Shown: piece by piece, positions 1 through 12,565 of the stretch
Layout of the letters: every line of letters begins with the position of its first letter
Position numbering within the stretch: position 1 is the stretch's first letter
NCBI GenBank assembly: GCA_027382625.1
Contig: JAJKFJ010021174.1
Location: 62,001-126,000 of the forward strand
DNA: 64,000 bases
Direction of reading: 5' to 3'
Source of the DNA: Tetmemena sp. SeJ-2015
Taxonomy: Eukaryota; Ciliophora; Spirotrichea; Sporadotrichida; Oxytrichidae
Notes under the pieces: model-generated
Told to the model about the DNA's origin: nothing
Databases searched by the model: none
Seen by the model: only the letters and a program-made list of their open reading frames with translations
Position numbers and translations under genes: made by a program

Positions 1-2380
1 TAGAGAAGCTAAACTGATTAGGTTGAAGGTTATTTCTATTTTAGTGCTCTTTGTTTGGGTAAATAGTCTACTAGACTTGAGTTTCGCAAGCTTTAGGTTG
101 TTTATTTATTAACTCTTAGATTCTTGAGTTCATGTCTTAATTAGAGTTTTGAAGAGATGGCCTTATTAGAATATCATGATTCAATTAATCAAAGTTTAGA
201 TTGAAGCTTTCATCATCCATTTACTCTTCCAGCTCTTTATCGCTTATTACACTTAAAGTTGTGAATTCATTGGTTGAATTTGCATCAATCCTCGAGCTGT
301 TATTACAACTTCCAGGACTACTAAACTAATATGGATCTTTTAATTATGCCTTGTTTAAGTCTTTGCTGAGTAATGAATCATTCTTTTTCATGTTTCTTAT
401 AGGATCTATTATAAGTCTACTGCAATAAGTTTCATTTTTAGAGCTTTATTTTTTCTTCTTTTTAGGCTTTGCACTATCCTTCTTGTTCTGATTCATTGAA
501 GTAGAAATCAAATTGCTAGAGATTATAGCAGAAGATAGATTGTTTTCTGTTGAGCTAACTTTAACTCGCTTGTTTGGAATTTAATGACTCTCCACTAACG
601 TCTAGGACTTTTGATTCTTTGAAATCAGCTCAGGATGTAAGCCTTTTTAAGGAGTTACAATTGATGGATTGTGAACTTAGGGTTCATCTTTGAATTTAAA
701 GTCTCCAAAATCATCATCAAGCTCATTTGCTAAACATTCCTCTAAAGAACTCCGCCTTTAATCGCTCAATCTCTGAAACCCTCCATTAAACTCTTCTTTT
801 TATTGAACTCTTTGAAAACCAGAGTGTTACTATTTACTCTCAATCTATTTCTTCAATAGCTCTTATCTTTCCCTCTCCTTTTACTCTCTTAGCTCAGCCT
901 CTGCTTTTCTTTTCTCGGCTATCTCTTCAAACTGTCTTATCTTCCTATTTTAAAGCTCCCCTAATGTGAAATTCAAGGTAGTTGCTCCATTAAGGTTTAT
1001 AGAGTATTGCTACATCTATCCTGAAGCACCAAGTGTATTAGAACTCTAAGGATTTCCTTTGACCATAAATACAGATTTGAAGAGTTTCTTCTTCAGCTCT
1101 ACAAACCTTCTAATTCGATCTTTCTAGCCAGGGTCTTTCTCAACTGCCTTTTCAAATTGCTCAATATTCTTTTGATACTTCTATTCGAATTAAACCTCGC
1201 TGATCTTATACATCGCCAGGGACTTCTTGATTGAAATGTACAGTCTTTAGATATGAGGGTGCTTTGTCCTCATGTGAATTATCAAATGAGTCTCCTCGGA
1301 GACTATTGAACCGCATGGACAGTGAAAATTTGTCAAATTCAGCGACAGTTGAGAATCTAACTTCTAACGATTAAGCTGAGAAGGGAAAATTATCTCATCC
1401 AGAGATCTTTGGATTAATTCTGGACTGAATAAAAGGAACAGATCATAGAATATGCCTGTCATGCAGTAGGATCGGCAAGTGAAAGAGGACTTTGAATCGA
1501 GTTGGAAAGTGCCAAGCCTTGCATATTCTGCATAGTAGTTTAAATCAGAGAGAATTTTCTTGGTACAAGTTGAAATATCTTTAGGAAGAAAAGAAGTGTC
1601 ACTCCCTATACTATAGTATGCCGATTGATTGGGAGCTTATAGCAATATTTGCACATTGCTATTGAGAAAATAGATTAGAAATGGGAAAATAAAATTGAAA
1701 TTGTGATTTTCAAAAAAAGAATTGTAACTTAAATAAGCTTAAATTACACCTCCCAATAAAGTTTAACAAATTTTTATTAAAAAATCCCATGCAATTATAT
1801 TTAAATTTTACCTTCCATTCTGTTTTACCAATATTAGGGATATTAGATGAACCAATTGAGCCATAATTTTGTGTGTTATTTTCTCCCGTGCTAGTGAAGC
1901 TATCATAAGAAGATGACTATGCTTGCAATTACTCATTTTAATTGGGAGCATCGCCCACAAATCCACTTTAAACTGCTCCTCTACAATCTTCACTTTGCAT
2001 TTGGCTTATTTATCTGTGAATAATTGAATCTAAGTACCCTTGATTTAACTACAATGACTGATGCAGCTTTTACCTGAGCTAAATCTCTAATTCATACAGC
2101 TCCTTTTCTAAATCTCTAATTCTCTCTTGCAAAATGAAGTTTAGAGAGATCTGATTAATCATTTAATTCTAATAGTACTAGTGGTTCTTAATCTAAGCAG
2201 GCGGTAAAATCTTTTCGAATTCATAGCAATCAGTAAAAATCTTGCCTTGATTCTTTTAAGTTTGAATTCTAAGGTACACAGCTAGATTTTTGTCAAAGTC
2301 TATTCTATATTCGTTGTGAAATTTTTAAAAGAGGGAGATGAATTGATCGTCCTCGAACTCATTCTTTCAACTCTTTTGTT
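1..2380 (-). CDS. coiled-coil protein with possible zinc finger (partial at window edge)
   Basis: Unrecognised gene, cut by the left edge of the window. The protein runs leftward. An N-terminal acidic/aromatic part (about 2,380-2,170) is followed by a short coiled coil (about 2,160-2,040), an Asn/Gln/Ser-rich linker, a compact stretch with Cys-x-Cys and spaced His residues (FHCPCGS...HLIIHMRTKHPH, about 1,270-1,340) that resembles a zinc finger, a second Lys/Glu-rich coiled coil (about 850-1,200) and a long low-complexity tail to base 1. TAA and TAG are used throughout as Gln. The reading frame changes between about 1,640 and 1,805 across an AT-rich block that is probably an IES. The start codon was not located. 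The order of finger and coil recalls DZIP1-type proteins, but the match is too weak to name it. Confidence 0.5.
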
Positions 2381-2704
2381 CTTATATTTTGGTTACAAAT
2401 TAAGAACTTATCGAATTAATCAATAATAAAATTAAAATTTAGTACCCTCTAAGTCTAATATGCTAAGTAATACCTATTAAGATGTCCGAATACTCTTTTA
2501 TGCATTAGAAAGGTAAATAAAAGCTTGTTTAAAATATGATCATAAAACTTTTTATTTGTCATCAAAATTTTTGGGGAGATAACTTTCAATTTTTTATCAA
2601 AGTTAAGAAGGGATTCTAATCACCAACCATATTCATAATTTTTTAATAAAATAGAGCTAGTTCAGAGCTATTCTAGTATACTTAAATTTTTTTGCGTATC
2701 ATTA

Positions 2705-3608
2705 ACTAAAAGTTTACTTAATACATCTCTTTGAGATATGGCAAATTACAATCAAATTTGGGTAAATAAAAATACTCTCCTGAGTAAGTGAATGAATGGG
2801 ATTTCTCTTATTAGGAAGTTTTTAAAATAGATGAGTTCATAATTGCAGTCTATTGCATCTGTCTCCCATCAAAGCTATTCAATTTTGCCTGTTTCAGCCA
2901 CTCTGAAAAGTATTCTTTAATTAAATAATCCCTGTGATTTTTTATTCCCTTAAAAATTGAACTTAAGAACTTATTGATGAGTTTGATAAATTCTTAAGAG
3001 TTCTCTATAAAATATCATTCTCTAATCTACTACAGAAATTAAAATTAGCAGTGATCTTGTCTGATTTTTAAAAGATACACAATGAATCTGAAAAGTCGTT
3101 TTTCGAAATAGCCTCATTGAAAGAAACCTTGATTCTTTTTGTTTTCTTGAAGGAGCTTAACTTCAAAGTTTGATTATCGGTTTAGTTCTGTTCTAAAATC
3201 TATCTTGCTAGAGAATCCTGCTCTTAGCTCCAGCTAATAATCTTTCTCTCATCTTCTTCTGCTTCCATATTGTGGCTTCTCTAAGAATCAGGTTCATCCA
3301 TCTCTATTTCTCCCTAATCATCTTCTTCCTCGGCACTCAAAATATCGAAGTCTTTAATATCTTCAAACTCATTTCTGATTAGCTCCTTGCGATGGCGCTC
3401 ACAGTCTTTTCTGAACTCCTTCTAGCTGCTGAGAAGTTTTTGAATGACGTTTAGGAGTTGAGCTTTTTTTTTTGATTAGTTTAGTCTGGAATAGACTCAT
3501 TCTATTCTTATTTGGTGTTGCTTTACAATGGTTAAGTGCTCTTGTTTTTTCATCCTTGTTTTTAAATTCATCTATGTTTTGCGAATCCTTGTCAAGAGGA
3601 TTTTTCAT
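2705..3608 (-). CDS. unrecognised Lys/Glu-rich protein
   Basis: Starts at the ATG read leftward from 3,608 (MKNPLDKDSQ). The first third is basic and low in complexity. It continues as a charged helix (KEFRKDCERHRKELIRNEF), an acidic linker and a hydrophobic/aromatic C-terminal half (YLIKEYFSEWLKQ). The first two parts are joined only if one A is removed from a run of ten A (T on the plus strand, about 3,464-3,473). A second frame change near 2,990-3,030 probably marks an IES whose ends I could not fix. No family recognised. The C-terminal end near 2,705 is uncertain. Confidence 0.45.
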
Positions 3609-4640
3609 ATTTGGTATATCTTTTTACATTTGATATTTGATTTATTTTGGTTATTAAGTTTATTTATAATTTAATCGTTTTGAATTGGCACACACTCAAC
3701 ATTCGCATATTTACATCTATTCAGAAAATTATGAGCACAAAAGAGAACATCTCGAATAGAAGAAGAAATATAAAAAGCTTCCTAGCTGACTCACATATAT
3801 TTTAAGTAAAAAATAATTAGCCTCTAAGAGCTATTTATTGACATTTATAAAGCAAGACTTAAAAATTATCTTGAGCCTAGAAATTATAATAGAAAAACTT
3901 AAGGGTAAAATATATATCTTAATTACCATCAACTAAGTGTTATTTAAGTTTAATTAACAATAAGAGACAGTGATCTTTCATTTTCCATTTTGAATTTTGT
4001 CAGAAATTGATTTCTTTTTTTTGTTTTGTGGTCTCCTAAATTTTTTTACTTTATAAACATTCAGATATCGTGAAAATTTGAAAGCTAAAACTAAAATAAT
4101 TTTAAATTATATTTGCGTCCATTTAAACTTAAGACTTTATTCTTCCAAAATATTTATCTCTGATATTTCCTACTGCTCTTATTAAGTTTTGCTTTTTTGT
4201 ATTTATACTTTCGTACTTTTAATAAAAATGTAAATTTCTTTGTGGGTAGTAGTCTAAAATTGTAATAAATTATTTTCTCGTAATTATTTTCTTACTGCAA
4301 GCTAGGGGAAGATCATATCTGATTATCATAATTTTGATCTGATATAAAAATCTTAATCATGAGAGTTAAATGAGTAAACAAATTAAATTTACAAAAGAAA
4401 TCCTTTATTGGATAAAAAAAATTATGTTAAAAAACCTTAGAACATCCCTCCTTAAACGCTTTATTCTTCTTTATATATCTATGATAGGTAGCTTTACTCC
4501 TGATCTTAAACAACGGTTTGGAAAAAAGTGAAAATAGAATATAGATGAGCATGGTTGGCACTGAAATTGAAATCATAGAGGAGTAAAATATTAAAATACC
4601 TGATTAACTATTCCCATACAATATATTGTATTTATACTAC
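3609..4640. other. intergenic, AT-rich, no gene seen
   Basis: Very AT-rich spacer with TGA in every frame at short spacing and no recognisable protein block. It lies between the starts/ends of two leftward genes. Confidence 0.6.
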
Positions 4641-6109
4641 TCATAATTAGTGTGAACTATAGTTCTTGCAATTTAATGTCTCAATTATTTTATCATAAGC
4701 CTTAAGTGAATTCATCTATATGCTTCTTCTATGTAAACTTAATCTAATACAAAAATAAATAATTTCTAAATCACATTCATAAATCTGCTTAGTCTTGGAG
4801 TCCATTTCAAATTCGTAAAACTCTCCCTCCTAGGTGAAAGCATAGATAAATACTCAAATCAATAAATGAGACAATTTCATCATTCCTAAATTTAAAGATG
4901 AATTCGTTCATATAGCTAGATGCAATAATGTTATTTCTTTGAATTAAGGGAGGGTGATTGATAGCTAGGGTTGATTTAGTAGCCGTCATGAAGTCGTCGC
5001 AGGCTTTCGGGATCAAGAAGTTAAACCAAGGAGCAGATTTTTATGGCGGCTTCTTTGTCTCATCAATTATAGACTTAAATAAGAAGTAGCCTAAAAACAA
5101 AAGCATATACTTCTTGTTTTGAGAAGCTGTAGATAGGCGCCTAGGATCCTCCATTTAGAAGACATGAATCGTCCCTGAGTCAGAAGAACTAAGCAATAAT
5201 ATTATAAGTAAGTTCTAGAAATAGTTTATTTTTCAACTGAGCAAGAAGCAATTGTCATTACTGAAATTTAGGAAGTATTGAGTTGTGTTTTTGATTCCTC
5301 TCGTGAAGGTATAAAGTTTCTCTCCGTTTGGAATGCTGAATACTCTAATCATAGTTCCTTATGTGCTGCAAGTCGCTACTAGGTTTCCGAATGGCCCCAT
5401 TCCTATCTTTAAAATTGGAGTCCTGTGACAGCGGATCGTATTTATCTTTTTTTGAGTTGAAGTATCGTATACCTCCAGTAGTCCCTCCTGCAAAGACTAA
5501 GAATACAACAGGTAGGGATTTATTAAAATATGAGAAGAAATGATAATCAACTATTGTTTATGAGTGCGTTAGAGCTCAAACAAATTCTACCGAGGTGATT
5601 ATCGACATCAAGTCTATCTTAGATTTTCATGCCCTCTAAGTTATACAGAAAAATGCGATCCTTCGTTGCGCAGAATATTAGCTCTCTACTATAGATCATA
5701 ATATTTAACATAAATATTTTTACAAGCTCCTAATTGAGTCTAACTTTAACAATCTTGGAGTTAAAGGAAACTTCGCAGGTGGGCCCAGGCATTTTAGTAT
5801 CCCAAATAGTCAATCTCCTCTGAGAAAACTGCTAGTTATCTCCCACTCCCACTAAAGCTAAAATGTTGGAGGTGTACTGCATCTCCACAATCTCATCCCA
5901 CATAAATAACTCTTGATAATTTCAGTTTCCTCTATTTTGTGAATGCTGACAGGACCTATATCTGCCCAAGAGATCAAGTTGAAGGGGTGGCACTGATAGA
6001 TTCTAAAGCCTCTTTTAGTTCCCACCGCCAAACAAGTGTTATCTTAGTTGAAGGAGTAGTAGAGAACCATCTCTTTCCCACCAGAAGATGAAAATCTAGA
6101 AGAGGCCAT
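4641..6109 (-). CDS. PROPPIN (Atg18/WIPI-like beta-propeller), IES-interrupted
   Basis: WD40-type PROPPIN of the Atg18/WIPI family; family members bind PI3P/PI(3,5)P2 on membranes in autophagy and endolysosomal traffic. Start ATG read leftward from 6,109. In order one sees SFNQDNTCLAVGTKRGFRIY, EMQYTSNILALVGVGDN, RRLTIWDTKMPGPTCEVSFN, FCATKDRIFLYNLEGMKI, then PILKIGMGPFGNLVATCSTQ followed by GTMIRVFSIPNGEKLYTFTRG (the blade-5 lipid-binding site; usual form L/FRRG, here FTRG), then SDSGTIHVFQME and AFTQEGEFYEFEMD. TAA encodes the Gln of the conserved STQGT motif. Three IESs (45, 48, 16 bp) must be removed. One frame break near 5,905 (after about residue 58) is unexplained. The C-terminal tail to the TGA at 4,641 is not conserved and its end is approximate. 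Confidence 0.88.
4852..4867 (-). other. IES, 16 bp, pointer ATTTAT
   Basis: Repeat copies at 4,846-4,851 and 4,862-4,867 (ATAAAT on the plus strand). Removal joins EIVSFIY to AFTQEGEFYEF in frame, giving the last propeller blade. Unusually short. Confidence 0.6.
5191..5238 (-). other. IES, 48 bp, pointer AGTT
   Basis: Copies of AACT (plus strand) at 5,187-5,190 and 5,235-5,238. The segment contains an in-frame TGA; removal gives CFLLSSSDSGTIHVF, a propeller strand. Confidence 0.8.
5685..5729 (-). other. IES, 45 bp, pointer GAGCT
   Basis: Copies of AGCTC (plus strand) at 5,680-5,684 and 5,725-5,729. Removal joins RLNQEL to IFCATKDRIFLYNLEG, as in PROPPINs. The segment is AT-rich and has no GT-AG ends. 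Confidence 0.85.
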
Positions 6110-6924
6110 GTGAGCATCTGGCAAAGCTCCTTTTAAACTAGTTTATGCTGGAGAAACAAAATTTAATTTAAAATTTCATATTTAAGCAGTGCTTATTTTA
6201 TAGAGAAGGTTCCATTTCAATTTATAAGTTAATCAATATTTATAGTATAAAAATAAAGCAAAATTTAAATACAATAAAAGGAGCAAATATTATTAAACCT
6301 CCTATTTAATTCTTATTCATCTGAGACTAGGAATCTATGCTCCTTTGTTGAAATTTCTTTTAAAAAATTAATTAGTTAAATTCTTTAATTACTTTCATTG
6401 TAAATAATGGACGAAGCATTGAAGTCTTTTCATATTTTTAATCCCTAAATGATTATGAATTTATTTTTCTTCTTTGTAATTTATTTTTAATTATATTATA
6501 GTAATAAAATTAATAAATTACTCTATTTATCTCACAAACAATTACTATTTTATTAAATAAGATTTTTTAATTTCCTTAGGGAAGAGGATCTAAATAATGA
6601 AACTAATCAAGGCTTAAAATTATTGTACACAAATAAATTAGATTTATAAAGACAATGATTCTAAATCATCAACAACACCAAATCCAGCCATCCAAGCTAA
6701 ACCTAAAATATATTTAACAAGCTAAATTCAAAAATATATTTAAAATATTTTTAATTTACTTATAAAAAAATGAATAAATTTTCTAGCTATAACCATCCTA
6801 TTCAAATTTCATGAGGTCAAGCATTCAAATTTATCATCATCTCAATTTTATACTTCTTTATCCTAATTCATATTTTTTAGGTCTTTAAAAATTAAGTTTT
6901 AAATTTTGAGTTTACCTGGATAAT
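6110..6924. other. intergenic between divergent genes
   Basis: AT-rich spacer between the PROPPIN (leftward) and the next gene (rightward). It should hold the 5' ends of both gene-sized chromosomes. No protein block or repeat recognised. Confidence 0.6.
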
Positions 6925-8858
6925 ATGGCTCACCGAGATAGCATCAAGCGCAGTCGTATTCAAGTGTAGACCTTTAAAATGCTAACTATCTCAACCAGGC
7001 TTAACTGAAGGCCCAGCTAAAGAATAAGAACTCTAATTTGAGCAAAGTGTACGCATCAAATGCGGGTGAGTCATCTGCGGTACTCCCATTTTAGGTCTAC
7101 CAGAATCAATAAAAGCAGCAGAAAATGCAGATGTACCAAAACTCACAAATATATTTAGATGGAGTTGAGTAGTCAGCACACCTGCTAGGCAGTCAAATAA
7201 GCTTGCAAAACAGATTCAGTAGAAAAGAATCTACAAATTTCTTTTAAATGTATATAAAATAGTTAATCTAATTATTGTCAGATTGATTTTTACAAAGAGT
7301 TTTCCCATTTTAGATTTCATTATGAATTTAATAAAAAAAGTATTTCAATAGAAGAAACTAAAATTCATCTCTCCCTATATAATAGATTTTACCAATATTA
7401 GCAAGATGAAGTCTTCTATCAAGTTATTCTGAAAAAAGTTTTGATTGCTTATTTTAATTCCATACTTTATAATTATAATACCCTAGATCAATAGGAATGC
7501 TCATTAGTCACCTGCACATTTTGTGAATCCAAAAAAGACAAAGCTCAATGAAAATTCAATAGAGAGGAATAACTAATAATTCTCAGGTGGAATAAATTCT
7601 CCTCTCCCTTAAACACTTGTCCATGGCGTTTAAGTAGGAGGAGGAAATATAGATGGCGATTATACCTATCAAAAGAATAGTTATGCTCGAGCTGTTAACC
7701 CAATGGTGGAGGTGGAACAGTTTCAGAAGTTCTTTAGAATTTACTAAAGAGCAGTCAGGAAAGTCTATGAAGCCAGCTGCTCATAAATTATCAGGAGCTT
7801 AGGCTCAGCACTACAGAGGCAAGAATTCAGTAAGGGAACTTGGACTGAACTCAGACAATAAAAAATAGCTAAAGACTTAAAATCAGGCCATTAAGGAGTT
7901 CAAGTCTATTCTTAATGAATCAATAGGCCAAATTCCTCCACTGCTGAATGGGAGTGAAACCATAGATCGCAAAATTCCCAATGGCAGAGTTAAGGAGAAG
8001 TTGAGCAAGAGCATTTCGCAAGCACAAGGGGCTAACACTAATCGCAGCTCTTATGATAAAGAGTACTATCAATAGTCAAGATAGAAAGTTGAGAAACTGG
8101 TTTAATAACATCATCATTAGAAAAGTTTGCAAAATGAGGGAGTTTAATAATCCAATAGGTATGGACCATCCCCATCTATGAATTTAATAGCAGAAAAGTC
8201 TTAAAAGAGAAGACCTAGAAAGCTCAAACATAAATTCACCACTGATAGATGAGTAGTACTATCCTGAGAGGCAGGTATTTTCAGATATGAATACAAGCTA
8301 AGTGATAAGTGAAGAAAACTTCGATAACTAATCTCCAGATATCTATATTAACGGAGAAAATGGAAAAATTAAATAAAGTGAGAAAGATGATCCAATAAGA
8401 GTAAGAAATGGCTATGAAGATGAGAATATAAAATTTATATAACATATAACTCATCTTCAGATACTTTAAGTGATGTTTTCTCTAAAATTATGCAATAAAT
8501 TGAAAGTAAAGTCTTGAATTTAAGAGTATCCATTTACATTCTTTAAAAGCATTGCTTAATTATTTTAACAAAGTTTATATTTAATGAGAACGACCAAGTT
8601 TTTCCATAAGTTTCTCCGATAAGTGGCATTAAAGTCTAAGAAATAATTTAGAGATAGATCAACGTGCAAAATATGATAAAATAGCAAAGGCACGAGCAAT
8701 AGTCTCATTCTTACTTCAAAGAGAGATAGAAGAAATTCAAGAAAGACCAAGGCATAGAAGATTCAGATTAGGAAGGATTCATGATTACCAGCTCCAAATT
8801 TACTAAGTATCAAGATGATAAGAGCCCTCGAATTTATCATGCTATATTTTAGCTTTGA
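6925..8858 (+). CDS. Gln/Asn-rich hydrophilic protein, unknown
   Basis: Starts MAHRDSIKRSRIQVQTF and continues after a frame break near 6,980 as NYLNQAQLKAQLKNKNSNLS. A central block is better ordered (VNPMVEVEQFQKFFRIYQRA, then SALQRQEFSKGTWTELRQ). The rest is Gln/Ser/Lys-rich, ending SSKFTKYQDDKSPRIYHAIF-QL and TGA at 8,856. Coding is interrupted at about 7,240-7,500 and 8,430-8,590 by AT-rich segments with TGA in frame, probably IESs; their pointers were not resolved. A further frame change lies near 7,870 beside a run of six A. No family recognised. Confidence 0.6.
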
Positions 8859-8901
8859 TTTTTCTTCTTAATAAAAACATCGAAAGTTTGGTTCGAACAA
8901 G

Positions 8902-11842
8902 ATGTCAAGCTTTATAAAATAGGCACAGAGGACTTTCAATATCTATTCGAGAGGTAACTCAGCCAAGTCTGATAAGTATTCCTCATCCTCTGAGGATTAT
9001 TCTGATGATAGCTAGTCTAGAAAGAAGAAGAAAATCGGAGAAAACGCTCTCCTTAATTATCAAAACTTGTGCAAGGAAGCGCCAAAGCTGGCTGAGAAGC
9101 ATGAGTTCGATGGTAAATAAATCAAAAGCCCTCTCCTTTCTTACCTAAATGACATCGAGAAAACTAAGGTGTCACCAAAGTCTTTTGGACTTGTACATAG
9201 AAAGAAAAGGGATGAAATAAATATAGGATCTTTCTATCTCAATGATACATATATAGAGGCCTTTTCTAAAGCTATGAGCTTATCTTAGCATGTCAATAAA
9301 CTTAATCTATCCAGAAATCAGCTCACGACAAATAGACTTATCAAAATTGTAACTCTTTTGCCTAAGACACTCAAGGAGTTAAATCTTAGCAATAATCCTG
9401 CCCTGACAATTGAGGCTTGGTCTGTCTTTGCAGAACAGATCTTGGATAATGGAATTTACAAACTTGAAAAGCTAATCCTCGAGGGTTGTAAAATAAATGA
9501 CTAGATCATTTCAAAGCTTTGTCAAGCCATAGAGTTCAATCAGAGTCTTAAATTCTTGGATCTAAGTAAGAATAATATTTAAGAGGCAGGAGCTAAAGAA
9601 CTTGGATCAATGATTGCTAATAACACTAGCCTTGCGGTTTTATTCTTGCACTGGAATAAATTAGGAAGCAAGGGTGGCTCTTATATTGTAAACGCGATGA
9701 AGAAGAATTAGAACATACAGATCTTAGATCTCTCGTTTTGCTCACTAGGAAGCGCAAGGGAAAACCAAGAAGGTATAATCTATTGTGGATTCGGATTATT
9801 TTTAGTTACCCTTTAAAAATAAATGAAGATGAAAAATTAGCAAGAGGGATAAAAAGAGTCAAACACATCATAGCAAGATATTAAGACATCTCCAAGGTCA
9901 AAGAATATCTTTGTAAATCTTAATTAAGCAAATAATTGGAAAGAGTTTTTCCTAATAAACACTAAATTAGTGCACCTGGATTTATCACAAAATGGATTCT
10001 GCAAATAGGAAATAGAAGTTATGAGTAAGTTTAGAACAATTAACTTAATTTTCTCCATAGGTGAAGGATTGAAAGAGAATCATACTATCATGGGACTACA
10101 CATGCTAGGAAATGAAGCATAAATAGACTCTCTGGGTTTTGTATTACCATCAGAGAACAGATACGATGAATCAAAGAATCATGTCTTTACAAGAATCAAG
10201 CGTAAGATAGTTACTTAAAAACTTTTTCTTTAGCCTCTCTAGAAATGGGTTAAATCAAAAATAAGAATCTAATTAGCTTGAAGTCTTTTTTATCTGTAAC
10301 AAATGTAATTTTTATGATGAAGGCGACATCAAACTGTTGGATATGCGAAGGTTGGACAGAGTTTAAGTTTATATTTAAGCCTAAAGATGAATTAGACGCG
10401 CAAACTATTCCTATCTAGCTTCATATATCATCAGACTAATACTAGGGAGAATTACTTGAAAGAGATACCTCATATGTCGGAGAGGTAGTTTATTCCACTA
10501 CAAGAATGGTGCCACCAGGTGAAGCCACGTATTACTTCTCAGTTAATGGAATTCCCGATGTTGATGAGGAGAGTGCAGCTATAGAATCAACTTATACCAA
10601 GCATTCAAAGAAACTGCTAAAGTTAAATGTTCCCAAGACAAACATCATTGAAAACGTAATTTAAACGAATCAGCTCATTACGCAGACTTATCTTACTGAT
10701 ATGAGATGCATCCCAAGACCACCCCCAAAAAGTTTGAAAGGGAGAGAGAAGCTTAAAACTCCATGGGATTTCTTCAAATCAGTCTTTAGAGATTATAAAC
10801 CTGATAACGATGTATTGTTAGCTGACTGCTTTGAGTTTGACTGGTCGAGTTCTAAAATTGAAAAGATCATTAAAGGAGAAGAGGAAGTTGCCAAATGCAA
10901 GGCCTATCTAAAATCAGTCTACAAGTACATGTAAGCTCTATGAATTTTAAATTCTTGATTTTTAGGAGAGAGACCTACAAATTCTTTTCAGCAGTAGATC
11001 CTGTTGGACTAATATGTTCAATAGGAACAAATATCTATACTGAAATCCTGAATAACTGCAATGATTTTATTGACAATAAAACTTGCAAACTCAGTGATCT
11101 AGATCTAGAGTTCGTTGCAACAAACTCGGGCCAGAAGAAATAGAATCCTAGGAATCCTGAAAGGCAACTCATCCGTTATTAATTCATGGAAGTATTGGTG
11201 AGACTGGCTCTTGGTAAATTTGTAAAAAGTGGTTAGGCCAAAACTAGCTTGGAGGCACTTACTCTCGGCTTTTAAAATCACTTTCTTGATTTCTTCAAGC
11301 AAAATGATTGTCATAAATTTAGAAGGGAAAGACTTTGGAATGAAGAATGTGATATCACATTCAGAAGGATGCTGAAAATAGTCCAGGCTCTGTACACCAA
11401 ATTCTCAGGAAAATATTCTCTACCTGGTCAGTAAAAGTATGTATCTCTGGATGAATTCGTAGAAATGGTAACTTCTTCTGGAGTAGTAGACGACACTTTT
11501 GGAAGTAGAGAAATCGGTCCCCTCTTCAATTTATCAATGATGACTCAGAAGAATGAGCTAGACTTTGATAGGCACTTCAATATGACTATGCCAGAATTCA
11601 TAGAGGCAATAGGGAGAGTTGCAGATAAGTTAACTAATCTTCCGGATTTCTTCCCAGAGGTCGCCTCTTAAAACCGCTTTAAACTGGACAAAAAGATTGA
11701 AAGCTTCCTGTTGGTCTTGTGCAAGAACTGCCTCCCCAAATCTTAAGGAGAAATTTTGGAGAAGCAGGTTAGAAAGGCAGTCGAGGAAGAATTGGCCAAA
11801 CCTAAGAAAACAAAATTTCAAATCTCTAACCAGAGGTATTGA
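8902..11842 (+). CDS. large leucine-rich-repeat protein
   Basis: Starts MSSFIKQAQRTFNIYSRGNS. After a Ser/Asp/Lys-rich leader, leucine-rich repeats of the NLRC3/RNase-inhibitor type run from about 9,230 to 10,160 (KLNLSRNQLTTNRL, LKELNLSNNPALT, LEKLILEGCKIND, LKFLDLSKNNIQEAG, IQILDLSFCSLGS, LVHLDLSQNGF). Next comes a Cys/Trp motif, TSNCWICEGWTEFKF, and a long C-terminal domain (TPWDFFKSVFRDYKPDNDVL; LDEFVEMVTSSGVVDD; PEFIEAIGRVADKL) with EF-hand-like spacing but no clear calcium loop. Three GT-AG introns of 32-36 nt must be removed. TGA at 11,840. A cytoskeletal or ciliary role is possible, but the sequence alone does not show it. Confidence 0.85.
10025..10060 (+). other. GT-AG intron, 36 nt
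   Basis: GTAAGT...CATAG; splicing gives IEVMSEGLKENHT inside a leucine-rich repeat. Confidence 0.85.
10202..10233 (+). other. GT-AG intron, 32 nt
   Basis: GTAAGA...TTTAG; splicing restores the frame from FTRIK to PSLEMGQIKN and on to NCWICEGW. Confidence 0.8.
10931..10965 (+). other. GT-AG intron, 35 nt
   Basis: GTAAGC...TTTAG, contains TGA; splicing gives SVYKYMRETYKFFSAVDP. Confidence 0.85.
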
Positions 11843-12002
11843 AAACTTACTTAAGAGAAAACTTATTACAATTAAATCTAAGGGTATTTTTGTAATGCCT
11901 TTTTACAATTCTAATAACAAATTTAAAGCTTTTAGTGAATAATTAGAGGATAAGGGAAATGCTTTTGAGTAAGGTTAATAATTATTATTTAGTATTTAAA
12001 TA

Positions 12003-12565
12003 ATGAGTTCTGTTCAAAAATAGAAAAGTAGTGCGAAAAATGGGAGGAGCAGTTTAGCCGCCTACGATAGCAAAGAGGAGGGAGAACTCTCCGACGGCTA
12101 AGGCTCTCATAGTTAAGAAGAAAGTTAAAATAAAGTATTGTGTCATATTACCACCACTACCTCACTTACTTTTCATCATACTAAAACTCATCATAGAAAA
12201 ATGTTTTTTATAATTGTGTTTATTTTTTTACTAGTGCTACCAGCCCTTAAGTTCCTAAGCTCAATCACAATATTATCCTCTGAATCTCTCTTATCTAGTA
12301 CCCCGATGAATCATTCTATTAAGAAAGTAAATAAGGCTAGTCTCTCTGCAGATAGAGAGACTGAGCTGTGTTATTAGTTAGTAACAAGCAGAGAGAGGGA
12401 GTTAGTTCGAATAGTAGAATTAGAGTGAGAAAGTAGATAAGTTCAAAGAAGAGAGGGGATGATAAGAGAGTGATAAAGAAGGATAATGAGGAGCTTTTAT
12501 TTAAGGGGAATTTGGAGAAGTTGCTAATTATAAAGGCCATCCAAATGCTCAATGATCTATATTGA
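12003..12565 (+). CDS. small charged protein, unknown
   Basis: ATG at 12,003 opens MSSVQKQKSSAKNGRSSLAA and an acidic stretch. The 3' part (about 12,380-12,565) reads RIRVRKQISSKKRGDDKRV then NLEKLLIIKAIQMLNDLY and TGA. Between them lies about 200 bp in a different frame with a Phe/Leu/Ser-rich translation, probably an IES or intron; its ends were not fixed. No family recognised. Confidence 0.5.
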
